A stretch of 64,000 nt of DNA from Bin55 sp965220235 (lineage in GTDB: Bacteria; Pseudomonadota; Gammaproteobacteria; Pseudomonadales; Azotimanducaceae): positions 1,736,001-1,800,000 of the forward strand of contig OZ244815.1 of the NCBI GenBank assembly GCA_965220235.1. Reading direction: 5' to 3'. The notes beneath the pieces were generated by a model. It was not told the DNA's origin and made no database searches. It was given only the letters and a program-made list of their open reading frames with translations. Both the position numbers and the translations under genes were made by a program. Below, piece by piece: positions 25,741 through 33,387 of the stretch (positions within the stretch are counted from its first letter, which is position 1; the number at the start of each line of letters is the position of its first letter).

Positions 25741-27104
25741 TGGCGCAGTTGCCGCTGTTTCTAAACAGCGCCAAGTTGCGATGTCTGATGATCGGTGGCG
25801 GAACCGTCGCCGCTCGAAAGTTAGAGACCCTGGTGAAGCACGGTGTATCTTGTCGAATTGTTGCGAAGTCAGTCAATGAGGAAGTTCAGCAACTTGTGGT
25901 TGAGAACGAGCTTTCGATTGAACTGAGATCGTTTGCCCCCTTCGACCTTGATGAGGTCAATCTGGTCATCGCCGCCACAAACGATAAAGAAGTTAATGCA
26001 CAAATTGCGGCTGCATGTGCTTCGCGATCGGTGATGGTGAATGTAGTCGACGACTACGAACTATCGACTGCGACGTTCCCGGCAATTGTCGATCGATCTC
26101 CCGTCCTTGTGGCGGTATCAACTGACGGGCGATCGCCAACGTTAGCGCGTCGCATCAAATCGAAGCTCGAAGGTCACCTTAGCGAAGGACTTGGGCGACT
26201 CGCCGAGTACATCTCCGTTAAACGCAAAGAACATGGTGGAGCGGTTTCGCGTCCTCTCTGGGATGCAGTAATAGATTCCACGATCCCGGATCTACTCGAG
26301 CGTGGCGATGAGGGGGGTGCGGAAGACCAATTTAGACTCCTTCAATCCGATACCTCGACCAAAAAAGGTCTAGTCTCTTTGGTGGGCGCAGGTCCAGGCG
26401 ATCCAGCGCTTCTGACCCTCAAAGCGATACGATGCATGGAACGTGCGGATGTCGTTTATTACGACAACTTGGTCTCCAGTGAAGTACTCGATCGCGTGCG
26501 CAAGGATGCGCAAAGAGTTTACGTTGGCAAGAAACGTAAGTTCCTAGGCATAAGACAAGCAGAAATTAACCGTTTACTGAGGGATGATGCGCTCGCTGGA
26601 AAACGCGTTGTGCGTCTCAAGGGAGGCGACCCGTTTATGTTCGGTCGCGGCGGAGAAGAAATTGAGTCGCTGATCAGCGATGGCATTGACTTCGAAGTCG
26701 TCCCTGGTATTACCGCTGCTCTCGGTTGTGCAGCGTACGCAGGAATTCCACTAACGCACAGGGATTATTCCCAGTCGGTTCGTTTTGTGACCGGCCACCT
26801 CAAAAGTGACGAAATCCATCTCGATTGGCCGGAGCTCGCGCGACCTGAGCAGACACTCGTGGTTTATATGGGACTAGCAAATCTCAGGTTGTTCACAGAC
26901 AACTTGATCGAGAACGGATTGGGTCCGGACGTTGGGATCGCGGTAATTTCGCGAGGTACGTTCTCGGACCAGAAAGTCATCAAGTCAACCGTTGGCGAAA
27001 TTGGCGTCGAGATAGAACGTCATGAATTGGTGAGTCCTACGACAGCGATCATCGGCAACGTCGTGGCGTTTAGTGATCGCCTCGAAGGCGATAAAACCTC
27101 TTAG
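25740..27104 (+). CDS. cysG: siroheme synthase (trifunctional CysG)
   Basis: Makes siroheme from uroporphyrinogen III in one chain. Seen: 454 residues. The N-terminal precorrin-2 dehydrogenase/ferrochelatase module has the NAD-binding motif MIGGGTVAARK at about 17-27 and VSTDGRSPTLARRIK. The C-terminal SAM-dependent uroporphyrinogen methyltransferase starts near 212 with LVGAGPGDPALLTLKAIR and includes VVRLKGGDPFMFGRGGEE and VVPGITAALGCAAYAGIPLTHR. Last gene of the ftsK operon; its stop overlaps the convergent next gene by 4 bases. Confidence 0.97.
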   Translation: MAQLPLFLNSAKLRCLMIGGGTVAARKLETLVKHGVSCRIVAKSVNEEVQQLVVENELSIELRSFAPFDLDEVNLVIAATNDKEVNAQIAAACASRSVMVNVVDDYELSTATFPAIVDRSPVLVAVSTDGRSPTLARRIKSKLEGHLSEGLGRLAEYISVKRKEHGGAVSRPLWDAVIDSTIPDLLERGDEGGAEDQFRLLQSDTSTKKGLVSLVGAGPGDPALLTLKAIRCMERADVVYYDNLVSSEVLDRVRKDAQRVYVGKKRKFLGIRQAEINRLLRDDALAGKRVVRLKGGDPFMFGRGGEEIESLISDGIDFEVVPGITAALGCAAYAGIPLTHRDYSQSVRFVTGHLKSDEIHLDWPELARPEQTLVVYMGLANLRLFTDNLIENGLGPDVGIAVISRGTFSDQKVIKSTVGEIGVEIERHELVSPTTAIIGNVVAFSDRLEGDKTS

Positions 27105-27574
27105 TAACGACCGCCTAACTTAGTGTGGTCCCAAGTAATGTACCTTTCCGGTACGAAGCGGAGCGCGACTCGCTTTTGTGCGGTACCTTGTACCGATTCG
27201 CGTAATTTTTCACGCTGAGAGTCCGTCAATTCTCGCCCACGGGAATTGATTTTCACTAACGCATCGACAACTAACTCAGGGTTGTCGATTATCTCGGTGT
27301 GCGAATAGACGACAACGCCTTGGAGTTCCGAATACTGTGTCCCTGACTCGATCAGCAAGCTCGCTTTGGGATCTCGTCGCCAATTAAGTACCTTCTGACT
27401 CTTACCAAACGTGGTACAGAGTAGACTCTCGTCATCGTCGATACCAAACCACATCGGCATGGGGTGCGGATACCCATTTTTGCCGTTCGACACGATGATG
27501 AGTGTCTGTGCCTTGTTGATGTACTCCTTGCGTTGTGCATCGTCCATTTCAATGAGACTGCGGCGGGATGGCAT
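27101..27574 (-). CDS. pyridoxamine 5'-phosphate oxidase-fold protein
   Basis: Split-barrel flavin-binding protein; the reaction is not deducible. Seen: 157 residues with IIVSNGKNGYPHPMPMWFGI, the dimer-forming KVLNWRRDPKASLLIESG (arginines that usually contact flavin phosphate) and a C-terminal VALRFVPERYITWDHTKL typical of the TIGR03618/F420-type branch. FMN or F420 binding is inferred from family only. It converges with cysG and stands alone, 130 bases downstream of the nuclease-like gene. Confidence 0.85.
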   Translation of the reverse strand: MPSRRSLIEMDDAQRKEYINKAQTLIIVSNGKNGYPHPMPMWFGIDDDESLLCTTFGKSQKVLNWRRDPKASLLIESGTQYSELQGVVVYSHTEIIDNPELVVDALVKINSRGRELTDSQREKLRESVQGTAQKRVALRFVPERYITWDHTKLGGRY

Positions 27575-27705
27575 GATTACTCCGTAGTTGCTAAAGTGAA
27601 TTTTGGCTTAGGTTAGGTGACTCGTTCTGACTCGCTTGCCTAGCTAAGCTGATTGAAATGGGTTTGATATTGATTATTGTCTCTGTAACAACAATGAAGC
27701 GATAG

Positions 27706-29145
27706 TTACAGGTCTTGTGAGGTATCTGCCTCCCAAAATTCACCAATCTCCCTCGCAAGTAACTCGATCCGTCGACGACACGTGCTTCGACTACTCGCCA
27801 AGACATATCCGTTTGTCGAACCAAGATTTCGATCCCCGTTGAATTTGTGAACTGCCCCCACAAGTGGGTGTGAGAGCATCTCTAGAAGCAGTTTGATTTC
27901 CGATTCGGAAACCTCTGGCTCTTCGTCATGCAATACTAATTGAATGTCCCTCGCTGACATTGGTCCATGCTGATTAGTCTTTTCTGGTAATAGCCCACAG
28001 ATCGTCGTTGCAACTCTTCGAAGTCGCATGTAATGGTCTGCCTGTTCAACGACTGAAGACAGATCGATTTCACCTGGGTTAGCAAATAGTTGTCTGTATT
28101 CCACTAGGCTTAACTGACCGCCGGCGTGTGTCCTGCAGAGCTCTACTAATTGGTCTGCTGACAGTACGCAGACTGAGAATTCCTTGGCTCTGAGGAATAG
28201 TCTTTGTCCGGTAGGACGGGGAGCAACCAGCAAGGAATAGTCAGCTCTATGCAGTTCTCGATGGTCTTTCAATGTCGCCCAGTCGACTTGACCATCGCTC
28301 AAAGACCCACTAGCGGTTGTCTTGGCATCTACTGCCACGCGATAGAGCGCGTCCCTTCCGAGCGGTGCAGTCAATAACACATCCGTTTTACCTGAACCAC
28401 TGATATGTTCCGAAACGTAACCGATGAATCTAAATGCATCCCGAACTGCGCGTTCAAATCGTGTTGGGTTTCCACTATCAGTAGATGAAGCTAGTATCTC
28501 CGAAGACAAGATATCGAGATTGGTGAGCAAGGGATCCTGCCTCGACTCCCCAACGCGAAATTCAAGAGTTTGTGTCTTATCCCGTTGTTGAGTTAACAAT
28601 TTACTGAGAAGATCGTGTCCATCCGGTGTCAACTCTAATCCATGACTTGACGTTTCGATCAGATTGGCTGATTCAAACCAACCACGACGGTTGTTAATTT
28701 GTGTCTGAAGTTGCCAATCAATTCCGTAATGTGTAGCTGCCACCTGTCGCAACTGTTCTATTGACTTAGGATCTTCCAATTCACTAAGCATTTCTCCCAT
28801 GAACTTGACGTGCCTGTGCATAACTGCGATTATTTGCTTGTCCTCACCACTCTCGGCAAGCCATGTTCTTGTCTGCTCTTCTAATCGCATTATTCCTTCG
28901 GGTTGGTTAATTAGGCCTGCTTTCTCTAAGAATCTCAATCGCATCTGCGCACTACGCTGCGACAGGTCGTATTCAGCACACATCCAATTGACGAGTTCCG
29001 AAAATGTCAGAGAACTCTCGTTAATCGTGTAGCAAATCGTGCGCAGAGAGTGCATGTAACCCGAGTATCCGCCTGGCATCGGTTGCACAGCGTTGGCTCG
29101 CTGATCCCAAGGAAGTATGTCAGCTACCGCGTCGTTGGATGCCAA
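27706..29145 (-). CDS. orphan PD-(D/E)xK nuclease-like protein with winged-helix flanks
   Basis: Probable DNA endonuclease; not a family I can name. Seen: 479 residues. Two winged-helix-like segments come first (about 47-98 and 126-182). A central block 229-310 reads FERAVRDAFRFIGY, then SGKTDVLL with Asp255 and VAVDAKTT with Asp273-x-Lys275, then VDWATLKDHRELHRADYSLL. This fits the D-(D/E)xK restriction-endonuclease core with Asp replacing Glu. A third helical, possibly winged, domain spans about 370-455. The TTG start is supported by a GAGGA ribosome site 7 bases upstream. No methyltransferase, helicase or specificity gene is adjacent, so a classical restriction-modification pair is excluded here. 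It could be a type IV-like or other defence nuclease. Confidence 0.7.
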   Translation of the reverse strand: MASNDAVADILPWDQRANAVQPMPGGYSGYMHSLRTICYTINESSLTFSELVNWMCAEYDLSQRSAQMRLRFLEKAGLINQPEGIMRLEEQTRTWLAESGEDKQIIAVMHRHVKFMGEMLSELEDPKSIEQLRQVAATHYGIDWQLQTQINNRRGWFESANLIETSSHGLELTPDGHDLLSKLLTQQRDKTQTLEFRVGESRQDPLLTNLDILSSEILASSTDSGNPTRFERAVRDAFRFIGYVSEHISGSGKTDVLLTAPLGRDALYRVAVDAKTTASGSLSDGQVDWATLKDHRELHRADYSLLVAPRPTGQRLFLRAKEFSVCVLSADQLVELCRTHAGGQLSLVEYRQLFANPGEIDLSSVVEQADHYMRLRRVATTICGLLPEKTNQHGPMSARDIQLVLHDEEPEVSESEIKLLLEMLSHPLVGAVHKFNGDRNLGSTNGYVLASSRSTCRRRIELLAREIGEFWEADTSQDL

Positions 29146-29202
29146 TTTCGTGTCCTCTATTACTTTGGATCTAATGATTCAGCAGATTCGGTCGTGACGT
29201 TT

Positions 29203-30312
29203 CTAAAGTGGGTTTCCGTAGATATCTACTTCGTCATACCGTAGAAGACTAGGGTCGTACTCTGGTTGTCGATCGAAAATCTGTGGTGCGCCCCATTTGG
29301 CCGGAATCGTTTTGTCGTAGTCCGATGGTAGTTCACCAGACGTGCGTTTCGACAGTTCGTCGTGCAACGGTAGGAACACCCGACCGAGATCTGGTGGCAT
29401 TGGACCTCTGCCGGAGGGTTGGGTCTGTTCTGCGGGTCGAAGATTCAGTTCCTTATCGAATCGGAACGCCTGTTGCTGATATGTGTTTTGGGCTACTTTT
29501 TCGGCGTCGGTCATATTCGCTACGACGGTGCGACCAACCGGGATTACTGGTGAGTACATCGCCATCGTGAGCATGTCGGCTGGTTGGCTATCGTCGGGCA
29601 GGGGACCCGCGCCGACGGTCAGTTTTCCGTGTCGGCAACGGACCCAGAAACCTCCGTGGGATCCGTCAGGAAACGCGTACTTCGGTGTATGCGTGAATTC
29701 CTCGGAAAACGTGAAATCGACGTTCTTAATTGGATCTCGATATTTATCTGATCGCGCGCGAGTCGTGAGTATGGCTCTCGCGTTTGACACCCATTCCGGA
29801 GTCATGAAGACGAACCTCGGCATGGTGCGTTCTGCCATAGCGTCATTGACCGCTTGCCAAATGGAGTGGAGAACGCGGTTGGACGGTTGATTGCCGAACA
29901 TCTGGAATCGACCAAGGCTGAAGAGACGATTTCTCGCCGCGTCGATGACTTTAGGATCTTTACCTTGAAAAACCAAACGCGCCATGTTGCTCATGAGCGA
30001 ATGATCCCCAGTCATTTTCATGTCGCATTGATCGTCAGGTAGTTCCTCCGCGAGGATCTCCGCACCTCCGTTTTTAAAGATCACGGTGTACGCCAGCGTG
30101 TTTCCGACATGAAGATACGCTGGCGCATTTCGTGCGACTTGAGAGAACGAGTGTTGGCCTACATCCTTCAATTGGTCGCGGTATCGGTCGACTTCCTCGT
30201 CTAGAACATCGCGTGCCGCATCGACCCAGTCCTTCGTTGCAAAAGTAAGGTCTCCGATGCTCTCGGGCATCGCAGATGTCAGGACTGAAACAGAACCATT
30301 CGCGATCGTCAA
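29203..30312 (-). CDS. protein of two tandem SCP2-like domains
   Basis: Function unknown; the fold suggests lipid or hydrophobic-ligand binding. Seen: 369 residues without signal peptide. Two halves, about 28-140 and 172-285, repeat the same pattern: a W-V-x2-AR-x2-L helix, YRD-x2-K-x-V, an FS-x5 segment, a P-x-Y strand, and LPDD-x3-DM at equivalent spacing (91 and 238). The first half (YTVIFKNGGAEILAEELPDD, MTGDHSLMSNMARLVFQGKDP) resembles sterol carrier protein 2. The C-terminal 80 residues are proline-rich and end in YDEVDIYGNPL. It stands alone, about 60 bases upstream of the nuclease-like gene. Confidence 0.65.
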   Translation of the reverse strand: MTIANGSVSVLTSAMPESIGDLTFATKDWVDAARDVLDEEVDRYRDQLKDVGQHSFSQVARNAPAYLHVGNTLAYTVIFKNGGAEILAEELPDDQCDMKMTGDHSLMSNMARLVFQGKDPKVIDAARNRLFSLGRFQMFGNQPSNRVLHSIWQAVNDAMAERTMPRFVFMTPEWVSNARAILTTRARSDKYRDPIKNVDFTFSEEFTHTPKYAFPDGSHGGFWVRCRHGKLTVGAGPLPDDSQPADMLTMAMYSPVIPVGRTVVANMTDAEKVAQNTYQQQAFRFDKELNLRPAEQTQPSGRGPMPPDLGRVFLPLHDELSKRTSGELPSDYDKTIPAKWGAPQIFDRQPEYDPSLLRYDEVDIYGNPL

Positions 30313-30418
30313 GGGAAGTTTCCTATCGTAAGAAGACGCGGAATGATAGAAGGTGCGCTTTCCTGTAACTGTGCGGGGCTTGTTGAATTTCGCGTACTAC
30401 CCGCTGATGGAAAGTACA

Positions 30419-30447
30419 TTGAAGCTCAGCCAGGAGTTCTTTACAAT
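30419..30447 (+). promoter_or_regulatory. sigma-70 promoter of candidate sRNA
   Basis: TTGAAG at 30419-30424 and TACAAT at 30442-30447 with an optimal 17-base spacer. The predicted start (A30455) falls two bases before the closing stem of the structured RNA that follows. No plus-strand protein gene follows for 5.6 kb, so it would serve only this RNA. Confidence 0.6.
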
Positions 30448-30454
30448 TTCACCT

Positions 30455-30527
30455 ACGCGTCTGCGAAGAGTCGCCAAGCGATTCGCCCTTAAGAGTCCAA
30501 GGCTCAAAGGTCCAGACGCTTTTTTTT
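30455..30527 (+). ncRNA. candidate structured small RNA, about 73 nt
   Basis: Unrecognised RNA. Seen: a closing stem of 7 perfect base pairs (GCGUCUG 30457-30463 with CAGACGC 30513-30519) directly followed by eight U (30520-30527). Inside are two hairpins: 30468-30484, 7 bp (GAGUCGC/GCGAUUC, one GU) with triloop CAA; and 30493-30505, 5 bp (GAGUC/GGCUC, one GU) with triloop CAA. Both hairpins start GAGUC and expose CAA. The whole is a three-way junction ended by an intrinsic terminator and preceded by a well-spaced promoter. The final junction strand contains AAAGG. It is not a tRNA (no T-arm or CCA), 6S, 4.5S or tmRNA by any motif I can see. Confidence 0.6.
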
Positions 30528-30880
30528 GAAGTGCCGCCACAAACTGTGTTCCTATGCTAAGTTGACCAGCTAGGTGCAAAGGGAAAAACCACCTGTGACA
30601 CCTCTCGCTTTTAACAGACCTAATCACGTTCGTACGACCAATTCGCTAAGATGAATTTTCAAAGCGAGAATGACCCATGCTCGCACTAATGGCTACGAAT
30701 ATATCTTTTAACCCAATCCAAAGAATGTAAGAGCTGCCCACGTATCAGTTAGGTTATAACTAACTGTGACAATCGCAAATAACAAAGAACAACGGTTCGT
30801 AATTAAGTAACAGAGACAGAATTTACCGTCTCGTTCTAGTCGCAAATAGGGAGCTGACCCCGCAGCGAGAATACAACTGG

Positions 30881-31234
30881 CTAGTTTTGAGCTGAAACAG
30901 ACTTCGACGGTTGCCAAGGTACGTCTGGGTCGTTTACCAAGCGCCAGAGCTTTCCTGGTAAGAGTCCATTCACTGTAGCCCCATTCAATTCTGTCAACAG
31001 AAACCATGTCTCGTCGAGGCGTTCACCCAATACACGGGTTAGATCATGTACGGAAAGATCTGACACAACCAACACCGCGTGTGGAAATGGTTGAACCCAG
31101 GTTGCTATCGCGTCTATCTCGCTCAGAATTGCTTGAGCTTGCTTTTCCGGGCACAGGTTGCTATGGCAAAAAAGGTACGCTTTCACGATGATGAAACTTC
31201 GATCCTTGATATCGTAGGCAGAACTATCGCTCAC
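30881..31234 (-). CDS. small orphan protein, function unknown
   Basis: Not recognised. Seen: up to 117 residues, soluble, no signal. The composition is protein-like: a helix SEIDAIATWVQPF, a strand-rich HAVLVVSDLSVHDLTRVL and a conserved-looking ETWFLLTELNGATVNGLLP followed by KLWRLVNDPDVPW. A start at GTG 31186 (MKAYLFCHSN, 101 residues) looks as likely as the GTG at 31234. It lies alone between two intergenic gaps. Coding status rests on composition only. Confidence 0.5.
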   Translation of the reverse strand: MSDSSAYDIKDRSFIIVKAYLFCHSNLCPEKQAQAILSEIDAIATWVQPFPHAVLVVSDLSVHDLTRVLGERLDETWFLLTELNGATVNGLLPGKLWRLVNDPDVPWQPSKSVSAQN

Positions 31235-31578
31235 CGACTCTATGGCAATACTACAAAGTGCACAGCATTAGCGACAACGATCTAGACATGGTTTGATGCT
31301 TGGTGCTTCGATATGAGGAAGATGCGGCTCGCGGGAATAGATCTATGAACCGAAGAGAAGCATTGCGCTATTCCCAACGCAGATCGTAAACCCGTGATTA
31401 GAAGGTTAGTCGATTTCTCCTCTCCGTTCTACCGATTATTTCTATAGTGAGACGTCAAGATGGATCCCTTTGTGCCGACGGTAATCGAAGGGATTCCGCG
31501 CTATAAAGCCATAGAGATCGCCATCCAGATAAAACCTATATACGGTTGAGTGAAGACACCGAACGGCCAGTAGGGTGG
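31235..31578. other. intergenic, with an 8-bp inverted repeat
   Basis: 344 bases without a gene, between the start of the small orphan gene and the end of the ABC exporter pair. A perfect inverted repeat gggaatag (31333-31340) / ctattccc (31368-31375) with a 27-base spacer lies about 100 bases upstream of the orphan gene; a second, weaker one is atccctt (31464-31470) / aagggat (31488-31494). No T-tract follows either, so they are not obvious terminators. Confidence 0.5.
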
Positions 31579-33387
31579 CTATCTGTATGCTGCTGCTTGC
31601 GTCTCGTACAGATTGGCGTATTGGCCTTCGAGTGCGAGCAGATCCTCGTGCGAACCTGCTTCGATCAATGAAGCTCCGTCTAGAACGATGATTTGGTCCG
31701 CCATTCTCACGGTACTAAACCGATGAGACACAAGTAGCGTGATACTCCCATCAGCGCTTCCGTTATCGCCTTCATCGCTACGCCGAATCCCTGCAGCATA
31801 CCGTTCAAACAATGCGTACTCAGTCTCTGCGTCCAACGCCGCGGTGGGTTCATCCAGTAGCAATAGAAGCGGTTTTTCCCGCATAAATCCTCGGGCGAGG
31901 GAGAGTTTCTGCCATTGTCCAAAGCTAACTTCGACGCCTTCGGGCCAACCAGGTCCTAATTGGGTATCTAAGCCATTCTTGAGTTGATCGACGACATCGT
32001 CAGCCCCAGCGCGATTGACTGCGCCTGCAACTGCATTGCCATTACTCATCTGTGGCTCGTCACCGATACCGACCGTGGTCTTGGCGTACAGTTCAAACCG
32101 GAAGAAATCCTGAAACGCACCGGCTAATCGCGTCCGCCATGCTTGTGGTTCAAAACACGATAGATCTTTGCCGTCTACGAAGATTTGCCCTTCTGTTGGT
32201 TGATACATACGGGCGAGTAGCTTCACCAGCGTTGTTTTTCCGGCGCCGTTCTCACCAACGATTGCGATCACTGAACCTGCTCGCAGTTTGACGTTTACGT
32301 TCTTTAGTGCATACCTATCAGCACCTGGATACTTGAACGAAACGTTCTTAAACTCAATCTCATGTTCGATTCGATCAGGAACCGGTATGGTGTCTTCTCT
32401 AAGTTGCCCTTCAGCGTAGTCTTCAAGCCAGGCGAGTCGTTTAGACCCGTCCATCCAAATCCCGCGCAGGAACCCTAGCTCACCGACAGTTGCACTGATG
32501 TAACCCGCGAGCCGAGAACCAACGCCGATCAACAAAAGCGTTTGAGCTGCATGCGCTTCAAGGCCGTAGACGACAAATACGACGGCAAGTACGAAACCTA
32601 TTCCAAAGATACTCCAGGCGATGGATTGATAGACACCGCTGCCGTTGCGCGCGCGTGATACCGGTCGATACCAATTTTCCCACGTGTCACGTCGGCGTTG
32701 AACTAAGTCACGTGTAACGCCAGTGAGACGAACCTCTTTCCCTGGAGGAGCCATGGTCGCCAAATCGAACAGATGACGTGCAAGGCGATCGAACGGTGCG
32801 TGTTTCTCTTCAACTGCACGCTCCAAACCAGGACGCCATAGTGAAGATGCAAGACTTGGAATCGCGAACAGAATGAGTGCTAACAGAGCCGGGTGAATCA
32901 CCACTAGAATCGTGACGGTCACGCCGAGTCTCAGAATCCAGCCAGCAGTCGAGAAGATCGACATATACATGTGGTCGAGAGTGAAAACTTGATCGCGTAA
33001 AACCGTCAAGCGGTCGAGGTACTCAGCTCGTTCATGGAGCTCGACGCTCACGATACTGGCTTGGAGTTTTGCTACGTGGGATTCCAGCGCGATCGAGACC
33101 CGATCGCGAAAACGACGTTGCGTACGGTCACTGACGACGCGCAACGTCCAGGTTAAGGTCGCAGATGCGCCCATACCGATCGCGCCGATCCACACATAGG
33201 TGTTGTTCGATTCGATCAGTCCGTAGCCGAGTAGACCTAACCAGACTGCGTACAGAGCATCCGGCAGTGCCGCAAGCAACGCAAGTGTGAACGAGATGAC
33301 GAGTAAGGCTGGCTCTGCGACGTATCCGCGTTTCAACGCACGCCACATGGACTCGACCGCACCCGGCATCGGTTCAATTGAGGACAT
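31579..33387 (-). CDS. ABC exporter half-transporter with degenerate signature
   Basis: Fused membrane and ATPase domains of a probable heterodimeric exporter. Seen: 602 residues from ATG 33387 (preceded by ggag; the frame is open to 33501, inside its partner). Six TM segments lie in the first 330 residues, then a nucleotide-binding domain with Walker A GENGAGKTT, Q-loop FQDFFRFELY, Walker B LLLLLDEPTAALD and switch LLVSHRFST. The signature motif is VSFGQWQKL rather than LSGGQ, so one composite ATP site is probably impaired. It overlaps the partner gene by 14 bases. Substrate unknown. Confidence 0.9.
   Translation of the reverse strand: MSSIEPMPGAVESMWRALKRGYVAEPALLVISFTLALLAALPDALYAVWLGLLGYGLIESNNTYVWIGAIGMGASATLTWTLRVVSDRTQRRFRDRVSIALESHVAKLQASIVSVELHERAEYLDRLTVLRDQVFTLDHMYMSIFSTAGWILRLGVTVTILVVIHPALLALILFAIPSLASSLWRPGLERAVEEKHAPFDRLARHLFDLATMAPPGKEVRLTGVTRDLVQRRRDTWENWYRPVSRARNGSGVYQSIAWSIFGIGFVLAVVFVVYGLEAHAAQTLLLIGVGSRLAGYISATVGELGFLRGIWMDGSKRLAWLEDYAEGQLREDTIPVPDRIEHEIEFKNVSFKYPGADRYALKNVNVKLRAGSVIAIVGENGAGKTTLVKLLARMYQPTEGQIFVDGKDLSCFEPQAWRTRLAGAFQDFFRFELYAKTTVGIGDEPQMSNGNAVAGAVNRAGADDVVDQLKNGLDTQLGPGWPEGVEVSFGQWQKLSLARGFMREKPLLLLLDEPTAALDAETEYALFERYAAGIRRSDEGDNGSADGSITLLVSHRFSTVRMADQIIVLDGASLIEAGSHEDLLALEGQYANLYETQAAAYR

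Larger units (their letters stand above)
30313..30880. other. intergenic region carrying a candidate sRNA
   Basis: 568 bases between the SCP2-like gene and the small orphan gene, both on the minus strand. It holds a plus-strand promoter (30419-30447) and structured RNA (30455-30527), listed separately. The remaining sequence, A+T-richer than the surroundings, has only short reading frames without protein character. Confidence 0.6.

Noticed and set aside
27591..27863. 90-codon open frame on the minus strand overlapping the 3' end of the nuclease-like gene
   Set aside because: Overlaps the end of a better supported gene in another frame; its sequence is low in protein character and has no motif.
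30397..30627. 76-codon minus-strand open frame across the candidate sRNA
   Set aside because: Antisense to the promoter, junction and U8 tract; basic, Ser/Leu-rich composition typical of a shadow frame.
30708..31007. 99-codon open frame on the minus strand
   Set aside because: Overlaps the more protein-like orphan gene (30881-31234) in another frame and is rich in Cys, Leu and Ser without pattern.
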